NCBI GenBank assembly: GCA_902771745.1
Contig: CACXYG010000030.1
Span: 1 to 26,027 of the forward strand
Length of the DNA stretch: 26,027 nucleotides
Direction: 5' to 3'
From: an uncultured Erysipelotrichaceae bacterium
GTDB lineage: Bacteria; Bacillota_I; Bacilli_A; RFN20; CAG-288
Made by a program: the position numbers and the translations under genes. Every line of letters starts with the position of its first letter. Within the stretch, counting starts at the first letter, position 1. Below, piece after piece: positions 6,751 through 14,747 of the stretch. The notes beneath the pieces were generated by a model. It was not told the DNA's origin, did not search any database, and saw only the letters and a program-made list of their open reading frames with translations.

Positions 6751-8670
6751 TTAGTAGTTACGAGTAACCTGTCTTTCCTTGATATCTTTTTCGATGATCT
6801 TGACAAACTCGTTTTCAGCAACCGTCTTAGAATCCATATGACCATAGAGACGATAGGTGACATTCTTGCTTTCGGCTTCTTTGTTACCGATGACAATGGT
6901 GTATGGAACTTTCTTGGTCTGAGCTTCACGGATCTTGTAGTTGAGCTTTTCATTTCTGTCATCGATAGAGACTCTGACATTCTTGTTCTTGAGTTTCTTT
7001 TCGATCGCAGCAGCATACTTCATGACCGCTTCATCATTGTTGACTGGTAAGATGCGGACCTGTTCTGGATTGAGCCAGGTTGGGAAGGCACCCTTGAAGT
7101 TTTCGATGATGATACCAGTGAATCTTTCAAAGGAACCGAAGATGGCTCTATGAAGCATGACTGGTTCTTTCTTCTTACCGTCCTTATCGGTGTAGGTAAG
7201 ATGGAATCTGTGTGGAAGCTGCATATCAAGCTGGATGGTACCACACTGCCAGACTCTGTTCAAGGAATCCTTGATCTTGAAGTCGAGCTTTGGACCATAG
7301 AAGGCGCCATCGCCTTCGTTGATTTCATATGGAATACCATTTTCTTCTAAGCATTCCTTAAGTTCTGCTTCGGCTTTATCCCAAGTGGAGATTTTACCGA
7401 CGAAGATTTCTGGACGAGTGGATAATTCGATGGAGTAGGAAAGACCAAAGGTCTTATAGACATCACCGAATAACTTTAACAATCTTCTGATTTCGCTACC
7501 AATCTGATCAAAGGCTAAGAAGATATGAGCGTCATCCTGGGTGAAGGCTCTGACACGGAATAAACCGTTTAAGGCACCAGAGGCTTCGTGTCTGTGATCA
7601 AGACCATATTCCGCATAACGGATTGGAAGTTCACGATAGGAATGTAAATCATTCTGATAGACAAGAATAGCACCAGGGCAGTTCATTGGCTTGATGGCAT
7701 ATGGCTTACCATCGACCTTAGTGATATACATATTCTCTTTGTACTTCTTCCAGTGACCAGAGGTGATCCAGAGTTCACGGGAGAGCATCTGAGGAGTCTT
7801 CAAGAAGGAATAGCCACCTTCGGTGAGCTTATCCCATAAGAAGGATTCAAGTTCGTGACGGACGATCATACCGTTTGGAAGCCAGAATGGAAGGCCAGGA
7901 CCAAAGTCGGAGAACATGAATAAACCAAGTTCTTTACCAAGTCTCTTGTGGTCGGCTTCTTTTCTTTCTTCTAAGACCTTGAGGTAATCATCCAAATCCT
8001 TCTTTTCAAAGAAGGCAGTACCATAGATTCTGGTCAAAGAATCATTATCCTTGTTACCCTGGAAGTAGCAAGCGGAAGTGTTCATCAACTTGAACGCCTT
8101 GATGTACTTAGTGGATTTGACATGAGGACCAAGGCAGAGATCCTGGAAGTCACCCTGTTTATACACGGAAAGGGAAGCACCCTTTTCAGCAAGTTCATGA
8201 ATGTGAACCGTTTTGTATTTCTGATTTTCAAATCTCTTGAGAGCTTCTTCTTCAGAGAGGTTTTCTCTGGTGATTTCTAAGTTCTGAGAGACAATCTTCT
8301 GCATTTCCTTTTCGATGGCTGGGAAGTCTTCCACAGAGATGGTAGTTGGAAGCTTCATATCATAATAGAAGCCATCTTCGGTAGCTGGGCCATAAGCAAA
8401 CTGGACACCAGGATATAAATGCTGGATAGCCTGAGCCATCAAGTGAGCGGCCGAATGTCTTAAGACATGTAAGGCATCGGGAGAGTCCTTGGTGACGATT
8501 TCGAACTTGCATTCTTCTGGAAGAACCTCGTTCAAATCGAATAACTCACCATCGACTTTAGCGCAGATGGCTTTCTGAGCTAAACCGAGAGAGATGGATT
8601 TAGCGGCATCTAAGGCTGTTGAACCTTCAGGTAATTCTTTAAAACTGTTGTCGGGTAAAATGATCTTCAT
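6751..8670 (-). CDS. thrS: Threonyl-tRNA synthetase
   Basis: Class II synthetase that charges tRNA-Thr and edits Ser-tRNA-Thr; 639 residues from ATG 8670. A TTG at 8694 in frame adds eight residues, but ATG 8670 gives the standard start MKIILPDNSFKELPEGSTAL, with AAAGAGG upstream at a rather long spacing of 13. Domains: TGS (1-62), the editing domain with HSAAH (72-76) and CLGPH, then the catalytic core. The core shows the zinc ligands in MNCPG, HRHE and MLHRAIFGSFERF, and motif 2 in FRVRAFTQDDAHIF. The C-terminal anticodon-binding domain runs from RILPVNNDEAV to the end. The gene lies 25 bases after the kinase stop, so it is third in the pyk operon. No T-box leader is present upstream, unlike most thrS genes of Bacilli. 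Confidence 0.97.
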   Translation of the reverse strand: MKIILPDNSFKELPEGSTALDAAKSISLGLAQKAICAKVDGELFDLNEVLPEECKFEIVTKDSPDALHVLRHSAAHLMAQAIQHLYPGVQFAYGPATEDGFYYDMKLPTTISVEDFPAIEKEMQKIVSQNLEITRENLSEEEALKRFENQKYKTVHIHELAEKGASLSVYKQGDFQDLCLGPHVKSTKYIKAFKLMNTSACYFQGNKDNDSLTRIYGTAFFEKKDLDDYLKVLEERKEADHKRLGKELGLFMFSDFGPGLPFWLPNGMIVRHELESFLWDKLTEGGYSFLKTPQMLSRELWITSGHWKKYKENMYITKVDGKPYAIKPMNCPGAILVYQNDLHSYRELPIRYAEYGLDHRHEASGALNGLFRVRAFTQDDAHIFLAFDQIGSEIRRLLKLFGDVYKTFGLSYSIELSTRPEIFVGKISTWDKAEAELKECLEENGIPYEINEGDGAFYGPKLDFKIKDSLNRVWQCGTIQLDMQLPHRFHLTYTDKDGKKKEPVMLHRAIFGSFERFTGIIIENFKGAFPTWLNPEQVRILPVNNDEAVMKYAAAIEKKLKNKNVRVSIDDRNEKLNYKIREAQTKKVPYTIVIGNKEAESKNVTYRLYGHMDSKTVAENEFVKIIEKDIKERQVTRNY

Positions 8671-8695
8671 AAAATTTTTAGAACCTCTTTTCAAA

Positions 8696-9538
8696 CTACT
8701 TATTTAAGGCGTGCCAAGCAAGAGCACCAGCGGCAGCAATGCCGACATCCTGGCCATACTTGGCTTCCTTTAAGACGATCTTGTTGAGTCTCCAGGTAGC
8801 AATAGCTGCGTTGGCGATTCTCTCGATATCGGTGACAAAGACATCTTTGGACTTCATGACACCGCCGGATAAGGCAATCTGTTCCACATCGAACATGAGT
8901 TGGAGATTGGCAAACCATAAACCGAGCCTTCTCGTCCAGATGTCATAGACTCTCATATATTCTGGCTTTCTGTCTCTGACGCCATCGAAGAAATCCTTAC
9001 CGTCGACGACGGTGAGATCATTCATGGCGGCAAGATGGACAATGCCGTTACCGGAAAGGAGGACGCCTTCTAATGGAAGGTCAATCATTTCACCATTGTG
9101 AATGATACCGACACCAATACCAGTGGAGATGGTGACAAAGGCGGAATCTTTCAAACCTTTGTTGACACCGTATTCCGCTTCAACCAAAGCGGAGCAGTTA
9201 CCATCGTTGGCGATGAGGATCTTAGCGTGAGGGTAATCTCTATTGAACAAGGCTTCAAAATCAAAACCGCCTTCAATACCTAAATTACCAACACGACCGA
9301 CTTTGTTGTGGACGACAATACCACACATGGACATACCGATGGTTTCGACGGTAGTCACACCAGCTTCTTCACAGACTTCAGAAATCAATTCTTTCATGAT
9401 CTCATAAAGCTTAGATGGATTGTTGGCCAAAGAAGGAACTCTTCTGACAGCTAAGACATTCAACTCTCTATCAACGACAGCAACGCGAAGGTTGGTACCA
9501 CCACAATCGATGGCGATAGCTTTTTCAACAGTAGACAT
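8696..9538 (-). CDS. ROK-family sugar kinase, atypical, without zinc motif
   Basis: 280 residues with the ASKHA/ROK fold: phosphate-1 loop IDCGGTNLRVAVVD (10-23), catalytic Asp in ANDGNCSALVEAEYG (D112), phosphate-2 loop VTISTGIGVGII (135-146) and adenosine loop IALSGGVMKSKDVF. These predict ATP-dependent phosphorylation of a hexose or aminosugar. The usual ROK signature EIGH...CxCGxxGCxE is absent; the region 150-180 (LPLEGVLLSGNGIVHLAAMN) contains no Cys pair and no clear sugar-binding EIGH. It is therefore not safe to call it glucokinase. Start ATG 9538 has AGAAAGGAT nine bases upstream. It lies 17 bases after pyk, suggesting a role in carbohydrate entry to glycolysis, by inference from context. 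Confidence 0.8.
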   Translation of the reverse strand: MSTVEKAIAIDCGGTNLRVAVVDRELNVLAVRRVPSLANNPSKLYEIMKELISEVCEEAGVTTVETIGMSMCGIVVHNKVGRVGNLGIEGGFDFEALFNRDYPHAKILIANDGNCSALVEAEYGVNKGLKDSAFVTISTGIGVGIIHNGEMIDLPLEGVLLSGNGIVHLAAMNDLTVVDGKDFFDGVRDRKPEYMRVYDIWTRRLGLWFANLQLMFDVEQIALSGGVMKSKDVFVTDIERIANAAIATWRLNKIVLKEAKYGQDVGIAAAGALAWHALNK

Positions 9539-9555
9539 ACAGGTATCCTTTCTAT

Positions 9556-11019
9556 TTAGTCTTCATTAACGACGCCTCTTTCATTCAAAGTCAAAACTTT
9601 GATGAAATTGGTCTTACCAGCGCCTACAGGTGTACCACCTGTAAGGATGATTCTTGAGCCATATGGTATATTATAATCCTTTGCTATCTTCAATGCCAAT
9701 ACTTCCATCTCTTCTGTGAATTGAGGAACATACTTGGTAAAGTATGGATAGCAACCATAATAGAGCATCATGTGAGAAAGGGTGTCACGATCAGAGGAGA
9801 CGACGAAGACAGGGCAAACCGGTCTGGTCTTGGAAATTCTGACCGCGGTATTACCGGAGACTGAGACAGTGACGATCAACTTGGCGTTGATGAGCAAGGC
9901 TGTATCAGAGACGGCGGCGGAGATGGCGTCAGAGACACCTTTATCCGAAGTTTCATACGCGCTTAAGTTCGCGTGCTTATAGTCATAATGTTTTTCCGCT
10001 TCACGAGCGATTCTCGCCTGGGTATCAACCGCTTCTGCTGGATAATCACCATTGGCGGATTCACCAGAGAGCATGACCGAGTCACTGCCCTGGGAGACAG
10101 CAGCATAGACGTCGCTGACTTCCGCTCTGGTTGGGAAGGGGTTATGAATCATGGAGTCGAGCATCTGGGTGGCGGTGATAACTGGCTTACCGAGCTTTCT
10201 GCAGGTTTCAATCATGTAGTGTTGATAGTAAGGAACCTGTTCGGCTGGGATTTCCACAGCCAAGTCACCACGGGCGACCATGATACCATCACTTTCACGG
10301 ATGATGTCATCGAGATTTTCAATGGCTTCGGTGTTTTCAACCTTGGAGATGATGATGATATTCTTGCCACCGTGGGCGTCGAGAAGTTCTCTCATATCTC
10401 TGATATCCTGAACATTTCTGACAAAGGAAGCAGAGACGAGGTCAACATGGTTTTCACAACCGAAGATGAGGTCGTTTTTATCTTGTTCGGAAAGATATGG
10501 CATGGAAAGATGAACGCCAGGGACGTTGACACCACGTCTGCTCTTGCAGGTGTGGCTGTTTTCTACAAGACAGACGATTTCGTGAGTCTTTTCATCCTTG
10601 CGGAGAACTTTCAATAAAAGGTTGCCATCGTCTAAACGGATAGAAGAACCGATGGTAACATCCTCATATAAGTTCTTATAGGTGACGCCAAAGGCTTTGG
10701 CGGTACCTAACTTTTCCACACCCATGTAGATTCTGGTTTCCTGACCGGCGACAAAGTCAGCTTTGCCACCTTCAAAATCAGAAGATCTGATTTCTGGGCC
10801 TTTGGTATCCAAACAGATTGGAATGATGATGTTTTCTTCTTTTTCGATTTCTCTTAAGGTATCGATCTTGGCTTTCTGTTCTTCGTAGGAACCATGAGAG
10901 AAGTTCATACGCATACAAGTCATACCGTTCTTGAGAAGGTTCTTCATCATGGCCTTATCCTGAGAGGCAGGGCCGATGGTGCAGACGATTTTGGTCTTCT
11001 TATCAATTCTGTAATTCAT
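9556..11019 (-). CDS. pyk: Pyruvate kinase
   Basis: Converts phosphoenolpyruvate and ADP to pyruvate and ATP, the last step of glycolysis, in the cytosol. 487 residues. Diagnostic stretches are TKIVCTIGPASQDKAMM at the N-terminus, MRMNFSHGSYEEQ, the B-domain region (about 70-170), IIIISKVENTEAIENLDDI with the catalytic Lys, MVARGDLAVEIP (metal and PEP site) and TATQMLDSMIHNPFPTRAEV. The C-terminal domain ends at GGTPVGAGKTNFIKVL, without the extra PEP-utilizer domain found in Bacillus Pyk. ATG 11019 has AAGGAG 11 bases upstream. It is first of three genes (pyk, ROK kinase, thrS), 17 bases ahead of the kinase, and is divergent from dnaB. Confidence 0.97.
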   Translation of the reverse strand: MNYRIDKKTKIVCTIGPASQDKAMMKNLLKNGMTCMRMNFSHGSYEEQKAKIDTLREIEKEENIIIPICLDTKGPEIRSSDFEGGKADFVAGQETRIYMGVEKLGTAKAFGVTYKNLYEDVTIGSSIRLDDGNLLLKVLRKDEKTHEIVCLVENSHTCKSRRGVNVPGVHLSMPYLSEQDKNDLIFGCENHVDLVSASFVRNVQDIRDMRELLDAHGGKNIIIISKVENTEAIENLDDIIRESDGIMVARGDLAVEIPAEQVPYYQHYMIETCRKLGKPVITATQMLDSMIHNPFPTRAEVSDVYAAVSQGSDSVMLSGESANGDYPAEAVDTQARIAREAEKHYDYKHANLSAYETSDKGVSDAISAAVSDTALLINAKLIVTVSVSGNTAVRISKTRPVCPVFVVSSDRDTLSHMMLYYGCYPYFTKYVPQFTEEMEVLALKIAKDYNIPYGSRIILTGGTPVGAGKTNFIKVLTLNERGVVNED

Positions 11020-11062
11020 GAATTTTTTGTCTCCTTAATGGTAGAGTGCTAAATCGCGTTGC

Positions 11063-11082
11063 TATTTTTATATATAAAAATA
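11063..11082. repeat. Perfect 20-base A/T palindrome in the pyk leader
   Basis: TATTTTTATA and its exact complement abut at 11063-11082. It lies between the pyk -10 element and the Shine-Dalgarno, so it falls in the 5' untranslated RNA. It could be an operator or an mRNA hairpin; being pure A/T, it may also be chance. Confidence 0.45.
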
Positions 11083-11091
11083 ATCTTTAAT

Positions 11092-11119
11092 ATTATATTC
11101 AAGACGTGTTTTAAATCAA
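11092..11119 (-). promoter_or_regulatory. pyk promoter
   Basis: On the minus strand TTGATT (11114-11119), 16 bases and TATAAT (11092-11097). The predicted leader is about 65 bases long and ends in AAGGAG. Confidence 0.65.
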
Positions 11120-11181
11120 TGAAATAGTCTCTCTAGAGATGATGAAAGGGCTATCGTGTTTTTCTTTTTATCGAAATCACG

Positions 11182-11209
11182 TTTAAAACGGCCTTATTGA
11201 TGATATAAT
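11182..11209 (+). promoter_or_regulatory. dnaB promoter, apparently leaderless
   Basis: TTTAAA (11182-11187), 16 bases and TATAAT (11204-11209), with an extended -10 (TGATATAAT). Only six bases separate TATAAT from the dnaB ATG at 11216, so the expected transcription start is the A of the start codon. No Shine-Dalgarno is present. Confidence 0.7.
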
Positions 11210-11215
11210 CAAAGC

Positions 11216-12472
11216 ATGAAAATCTTAGAAAAGAACTCTTATTGCTCCATTCGTCAGCGTTTCGCTTTGAGTCAGACTGACCATGAGGTCATGTCCTTTT
11301 TATATCTCCCTGTCATCAAAAGCGATGCGTCATCTCTTTATTATGCTTTGTATCACTATGCCAGTCTCAATCCGCTTTTAGGTGGATTTGTCCATGAAGA
11401 TCTTCTGGATATCCTGGGTATGAATGAAACGGACTTCATGCTTGCGAGAACTAAATTGGAAGGTATCGGCCTAATTGAAGTCTATCGCAAGGAAGAAAGA
11501 GATTCTTCTAGTCAAGTGAAAGCCAATTATATCTACCAGCTTCTCCCACCGGCCAGTCCTAAGAAGTTTTTCAATGATATTTTACTAAGAACCTTACTCA
11601 ACGAACAGGTTGGTAATAAACGTTATTATTTCTTGTTTAACTACTTCAAAGTCGATGATCCAAAATTGGAAGAAGGTTATATCAATACCACCACACCATT
11701 TAAGGATGTCTTTACTCCAGTGGTGAAAGACGGATCCTTATCTTTGGAATCCTTTGACACGAAATTAGAAGATAAGACCTATAAGAGTCAGTGTCAGTTT
11801 GACCGCAAGGAATTAAAGCAGCATTTAAAAGTCGCTCAATATTCCTTCGATATCTTAAAGCCATATATTAAAGAGGTGGAAGCAACCTGTGCACTTTATG
11901 ATCCATCCATAGAAGATGTTGTCTCTATAATTATTGATAATACCGATAGTGATGGTATTTTCTATATTGAAAGATTCAAAGATGATATTCGTAATTTACG
12001 CCAGTTTGCTACCGTCAATAGAAAGAATACCAAAACGGAGAATTTAGGCCATGGCGAATACGCCAAACTCGTGGAAAAATTCAACGCGCTTACCCCAGAT
12101 GAATATCTCGGTTTGATCTATAATGCCAAGCCTGCCACTTTCATGCTCAAGGAAATTGAGAAGATGAAAAGTGACTTAGGCTTTACCAATCCGATCATCA
12201 ATGTCGTTTTGGATTATTGTTTCCGCAAGACCAACAATGAGTTCAACGTCAACTATATTGATAAAGTCGCTTATACTTTATCTAGTTTGGATGTCGAAGA
12301 CGCTTATGATGCTATGACCAAACTCAACTCTCGCGACTTTGAAGCCAGTCAGGTCAGTCGTAAACGTTCTTCAAGAAGGACCAAGGTTGCCGAGGAAAAA
12401 GAAGAAACCGAAGAGAAAAAGACGGATACGTTAAGTGAATTAGACGCCTTATCGGAGGCTTTGGGCTTATGA
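11216..12472 (+). CDS. dnaB: Replication initiation and membrane attachment protein DnaB (Bacillus type)
   Basis: 418 residues resembling Bacillus subtilis DnaB, which with DnaD and DnaI loads the replicative helicase at the origin and in restart; it is not the E. coli DnaB helicase. The N-terminal DDBH1 winged-helix part is at about 1-120 (KNSYCSIRQRFALSQTDHEV, then LYLPVIKSDASSLYYALYHY and MNETDFMLARTKLEGIGLIEV). The DnaD-like DDBH2 domain is at about 280-385 (YAKLVEKFNALTPDEYLGLI, then NPIINVVLDYCFRK and VNYIDKVAYTLSSL). The C-terminus is basic then acidic. ATG 11216 fits the family start but has no ribosome-binding site and lies seven bases from the -10 element. Its TGA overlaps the dnaI ATG (ATGA). 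Confidence 0.88.
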   Translation: MKILEKNSYCSIRQRFALSQTDHEVMSFLYLPVIKSDASSLYYALYHYASLNPLLGGFVHEDLLDILGMNETDFMLARTKLEGIGLIEVYRKEERDSSSQVKANYIYQLLPPASPKKFFNDILLRTLLNEQVGNKRYYFLFNYFKVDDPKLEEGYINTTTPFKDVFTPVVKDGSLSLESFDTKLEDKTYKSQCQFDRKELKQHLKVAQYSFDILKPYIKEVEATCALYDPSIEDVVSIIIDNTDSDGIFYIERFKDDIRNLRQFATVNRKNTKTENLGHGEYAKLVEKFNALTPDEYLGLIYNAKPATFMLKEIEKMKSDLGFTNPIINVVLDYCFRKTNNEFNVNYIDKVAYTLSSLDVEDAYDAMTKLNSRDFEASQVSRKRSSRRTKVAEEKEETEEKKTDTLSELDALSEALGL

Positions 12473-13461
12473 GCAAAGAAAAAGAATTGACCGCTTTTGA
12501 AGAATTAGCCAAATCCATGCCTGAAAACTTCGAAATCAACGACAGCGACAGAGAACATCTCGAAGATGAAGTCCGTCAGTTGATGATGGAGAATATCCGG
12601 GCAAAAATCACGATTCAACCTCTGATTGAAAAGCAAGGTACACCAAATACCTTCCGCAATTCTTCCGGAAGTCTTTATGAGTATCTTGTCGATAATCAGA
12701 TCTGTATCAATTGCCCAGGCAGATTATCTCAATGCCCGAAAAAGAGAACGGGTTACCAGCTTTATCCGGTCTATGATAAAGACCGTGATGAGATCAAAAC
12801 TGAACTGAGAGAATGTCAGTTACAGCACGAAAAAGAAGTGGCGATCTCTTTGATTGATCCTTGTTATACTTCTCGTGAAGCCGTCTATCGTAAACAAGAT
12901 CATTTGCTGGCTACCCTTCGTAGAGGCGACAATGCCAAAAAGATGCACGATACCGCAGAAGTCGTTATTCATGCTTTAAAACTTAGTCAGAACTTTGATA
13001 AAGAAAAGATGTATAAAGGCTATCATCTTCGTTCTATCAACTCTCAGACATTAGATAGAGATGTTATGATGGCTATCACTTATATCTATACCAAAGCCGG
13101 TTTAAAAGTCGGCTATGTCAACTGCTTCAATTTCTTCGCTGCCTTAGTCGATAAGGATTGGCTTGTTCAAGATGAAGCCAAACGCGTCTATCAAAAGATG
13201 TGCAAGGTTCCGGTCTTGATGCTGGAAAACCTCAACACCTTACCAAATGTCAATGATGAAATCCTGATAACTTATCTCTTTGGTTTATTAACCGAGAGAA
13301 GAAAGGCTGGTAAGATCACTTATTGTACGACCAGCACCTCGGTTAAAGTCGCGACATTGATCTATGCCAAGTTGAAGAATCTTTCTTGTGTTAAAGAAGC
13401 ACAAGACCTAGCAGAAGCCATCTTTGAAGAGAAAGATATCAAAGATTTTGATCTTCGATAA
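12469..13461 (+). CDS. dnaI: DnaI-like helicase-loader homologue lacking ATPase motifs
   Basis: 330 residues, overlapping dnaB by four bases (ATGA) with GGAGG ten bases upstream, the standard place of dnaI. The N-terminal helicase-binding part includes a zinc-site pattern C79, C82, C89 with C116 and H120. The second half aligns by shape with the AAA+ domain: KMYKGYHLRSINSQTLDRDV (180-199) stands where the Walker A loop (GxxGxGKT) should be, and VPVLMLENLNTL (247-258) where Walker B (hydrophobic-DD) should be, followed by DEILITYLFGLLTERRKAGK. The P-loop Gly-Lys-Thr is missing, and Asp-Asp is Glu-Asn. The reading frame is intact, so this looks like a retained protein that has lost ATP binding. 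Family call by position and pattern; loss of ATPase is inference. Confidence 0.8.
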   Translation: MSKEKELTAFEELAKSMPENFEINDSDREHLEDEVRQLMMENIRAKITIQPLIEKQGTPNTFRNSSGSLYEYLVDNQICINCPGRLSQCPKKRTGYQLYPVYDKDRDEIKTELRECQLQHEKEVAISLIDPCYTSREAVYRKQDHLLATLRRGDNAKKMHDTAEVVIHALKLSQNFDKEKMYKGYHLRSINSQTLDRDVMMAITYIYTKAGLKVGYVNCFNFFAALVDKDWLVQDEAKRVYQKMCKVPVLMLENLNTLPNVNDEILITYLFGLLTERRKAGKITYCTTSTSVKVATLIYAKLKNLSCVKEAQDLAEAIFEEKDIKDFDLR

Positions 13462-13479
13462 AGAAATTTAGACAAAAAC

Positions 13480-13517
13480 GCCTCCAAACTTAGCAATTAT
13501 TAAGTAGGAGGCTTTTT
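13480..13517 (+). terminator. Terminator-like hairpin that also buries the next gene's ribosome-binding site
   Basis: GCCTCC (13480-13485) pairs with GGAGGC (13507-13512), extended by ACTTA/TAAGT inside, and followed by TTTTTCT. The 3' arm GGAGG is also the only Shine-Dalgarno for ATG 13520, eight bases away. It can end dnaB-dnaI transcripts or mask the next gene's start. Confidence 0.8.
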
Positions 13518-13519
13518 CT

Positions 13520-14740
13520 ATGGTCTATCAAAGCTTAAAAGATGATTGTGGAAAAGCGTGCGTGAGAAATGTTTTATGCATGCTTTTCAAAGACGAGTAC
13601 TATGCCACCCAACTACTGGTATCTCCTTGCAATGATTTCTATTCGATACGGGAAGAATTAGAACGATTTGATATCAAGTATGTCTCTTATGAAGTAAAAG
13701 ACATCAGCATGATATCTAAAGAGAGATTACCAGGAATCGCTCAGATCAACAACGGTGGAAAGACCCATTTTGTCGTGGTCGAAAGTATCCTTCATAATAA
13801 AGTAGTCATCCGTGACCCGGAGTTTGGAAGACTCTCTTTGAAGATGGAGGAATTCAAAGAGGTCTTCTTAGGAAGAATCATCTTAAAAGATAAGGTTGGT
13901 AAAAGACAAGATGTCATGAAAGGAACCATGTTGAGACTATCAGATAACATCGCTTATATCTTCTGCTTTATCTCTGAATGTATCGCTTTTGCGGGGATGG
14001 TGATCTTCTCTGGCATGGAAGATTCCTTTATCTATTCCTTATTTGCTAGCATCATTCTTTTTGTTCTGATCTTGCTTCAGAACTATCTCAACGTTTCTAT
14101 TCAGCATCGACTAGAACGAAACTTGTTGATTCCTTATATGAGAGTTAGCCAATCTTCAAGTGATTTTGCTACCTTGAATACCATCATGCATCTAAAGACA
14201 GGTAGAAGAAGCAAATGTGTTTCTTATGGAGTGGTGTTATTTGCGATTACCTTACTTTTATTGCTGAACTCTTATTATTTGGCGTTCCTGACTGTCATAT
14301 CTTTGGTATTTACTTTAGTAAGACTTCCTTTGATAGATGAGAAGAACAAGATCAATCGTTATTGTTCTTTAAAAGAGAATATCTTTTTAAACAAAATCAA
14401 AAGTGAAGAAGATGTGGCTCTTGATGCTTTAAAGAAAGCCAAGATGAGAAGTTATCGATATCTGTTGATGATTGTTGCTAGCTGGGTGATGGAAATCGCC
14501 ATACTATTGATCTTCATCATGATGGAACTCTCCGCTTTGGATCGCTTCAACATGAATCTGATCGTTTATTATCTAGGTTTGATGGTGACATTTTCCTTCA
14601 CAACCCGCAATTTATTCCTCACAGCCCTCGATAACAGGGAAGAAATTTGCTCTATAAACCGCTTAAGTTATCCTTTGTCAGTGTTTTTGCTTAAAGAAAA
14701 ACTCAATTTGAAATATAATAGTAAGAACAAAGGAGATTAA
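13520..14740 (+). CDS. C39 peptidase fused to an ABC-exporter membrane domain, no ATPase domain
   Basis: 406 residues. The N-terminal 125 residues resemble the C39 cysteine peptidase of bacteriocin/peptide exporters: Q4 (oxyanion hole), C10 in DDCGKACVRNVL, H83 in GGKTHFVVV and D99 in VIRDPEFG. Six membrane segments follow at about 143-163, 167-188, 234-250, 251-268, 314-334 and 345-365. The long loops lie after segments 2 and 4, the layout of a type IV (type I exporter) ABC membrane domain. The protein ends about 40 residues after segment 6, with no Walker A, signature or Walker B, so the nucleotide-binding domain of a normal PCAT exporter is absent. No partner ATPase or precursor peptide is visible nearby. 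ATG 13520 follows a hairpin that contains its Shine-Dalgarno; the stop is 7 bases before ATG 14748. Substrate unknown. Confidence 0.8.
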   Translation: MVYQSLKDDCGKACVRNVLCMLFKDEYYATQLLVSPCNDFYSIREELERFDIKYVSYEVKDISMISKERLPGIAQINNGGKTHFVVVESILHNKVVIRDPEFGRLSLKMEEFKEVFLGRIILKDKVGKRQDVMKGTMLRLSDNIAYIFCFISECIAFAGMVIFSGMEDSFIYSLFASIILFVLILLQNYLNVSIQHRLERNLLIPYMRVSQSSSDFATLNTIMHLKTGRRSKCVSYGVVLFAITLLLLLNSYYLAFLTVISLVFTLVRLPLIDEKNKINRYCSLKENIFLNKIKSEEDVALDALKKAKMRSYRYLLMIVASWVMEIAILLIFIMMELSALDRFNMNLIVYYLGLMVTFSFTTRNLFLTALDNREEICSINRLSYPLSVFLLKEKLNLKYNSKNKGD

Positions 14741-14747
14741 TCCGTTG

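Noticed and set aside
8671..8760. T-box leader for thrS
   Set aside because: Only 25 bases separate the kinase stop from the thrS ATG, with no specifier stem, T-box sequence or antiterminator; likewise absent before pheS and glyS.
9973..10617. 214-residue plus-strand frame
   Set aside because: Antisense to the well-conserved part of pyk; no recognisable domain, no Shine-Dalgarno.
11045..11053. GAGTGCTAA, one half of a CIRCE (HrcA) operator, in the pyk leader
   Set aside because: The partner TTAGCACTC is not found nine bases away; only four of nine positions match.
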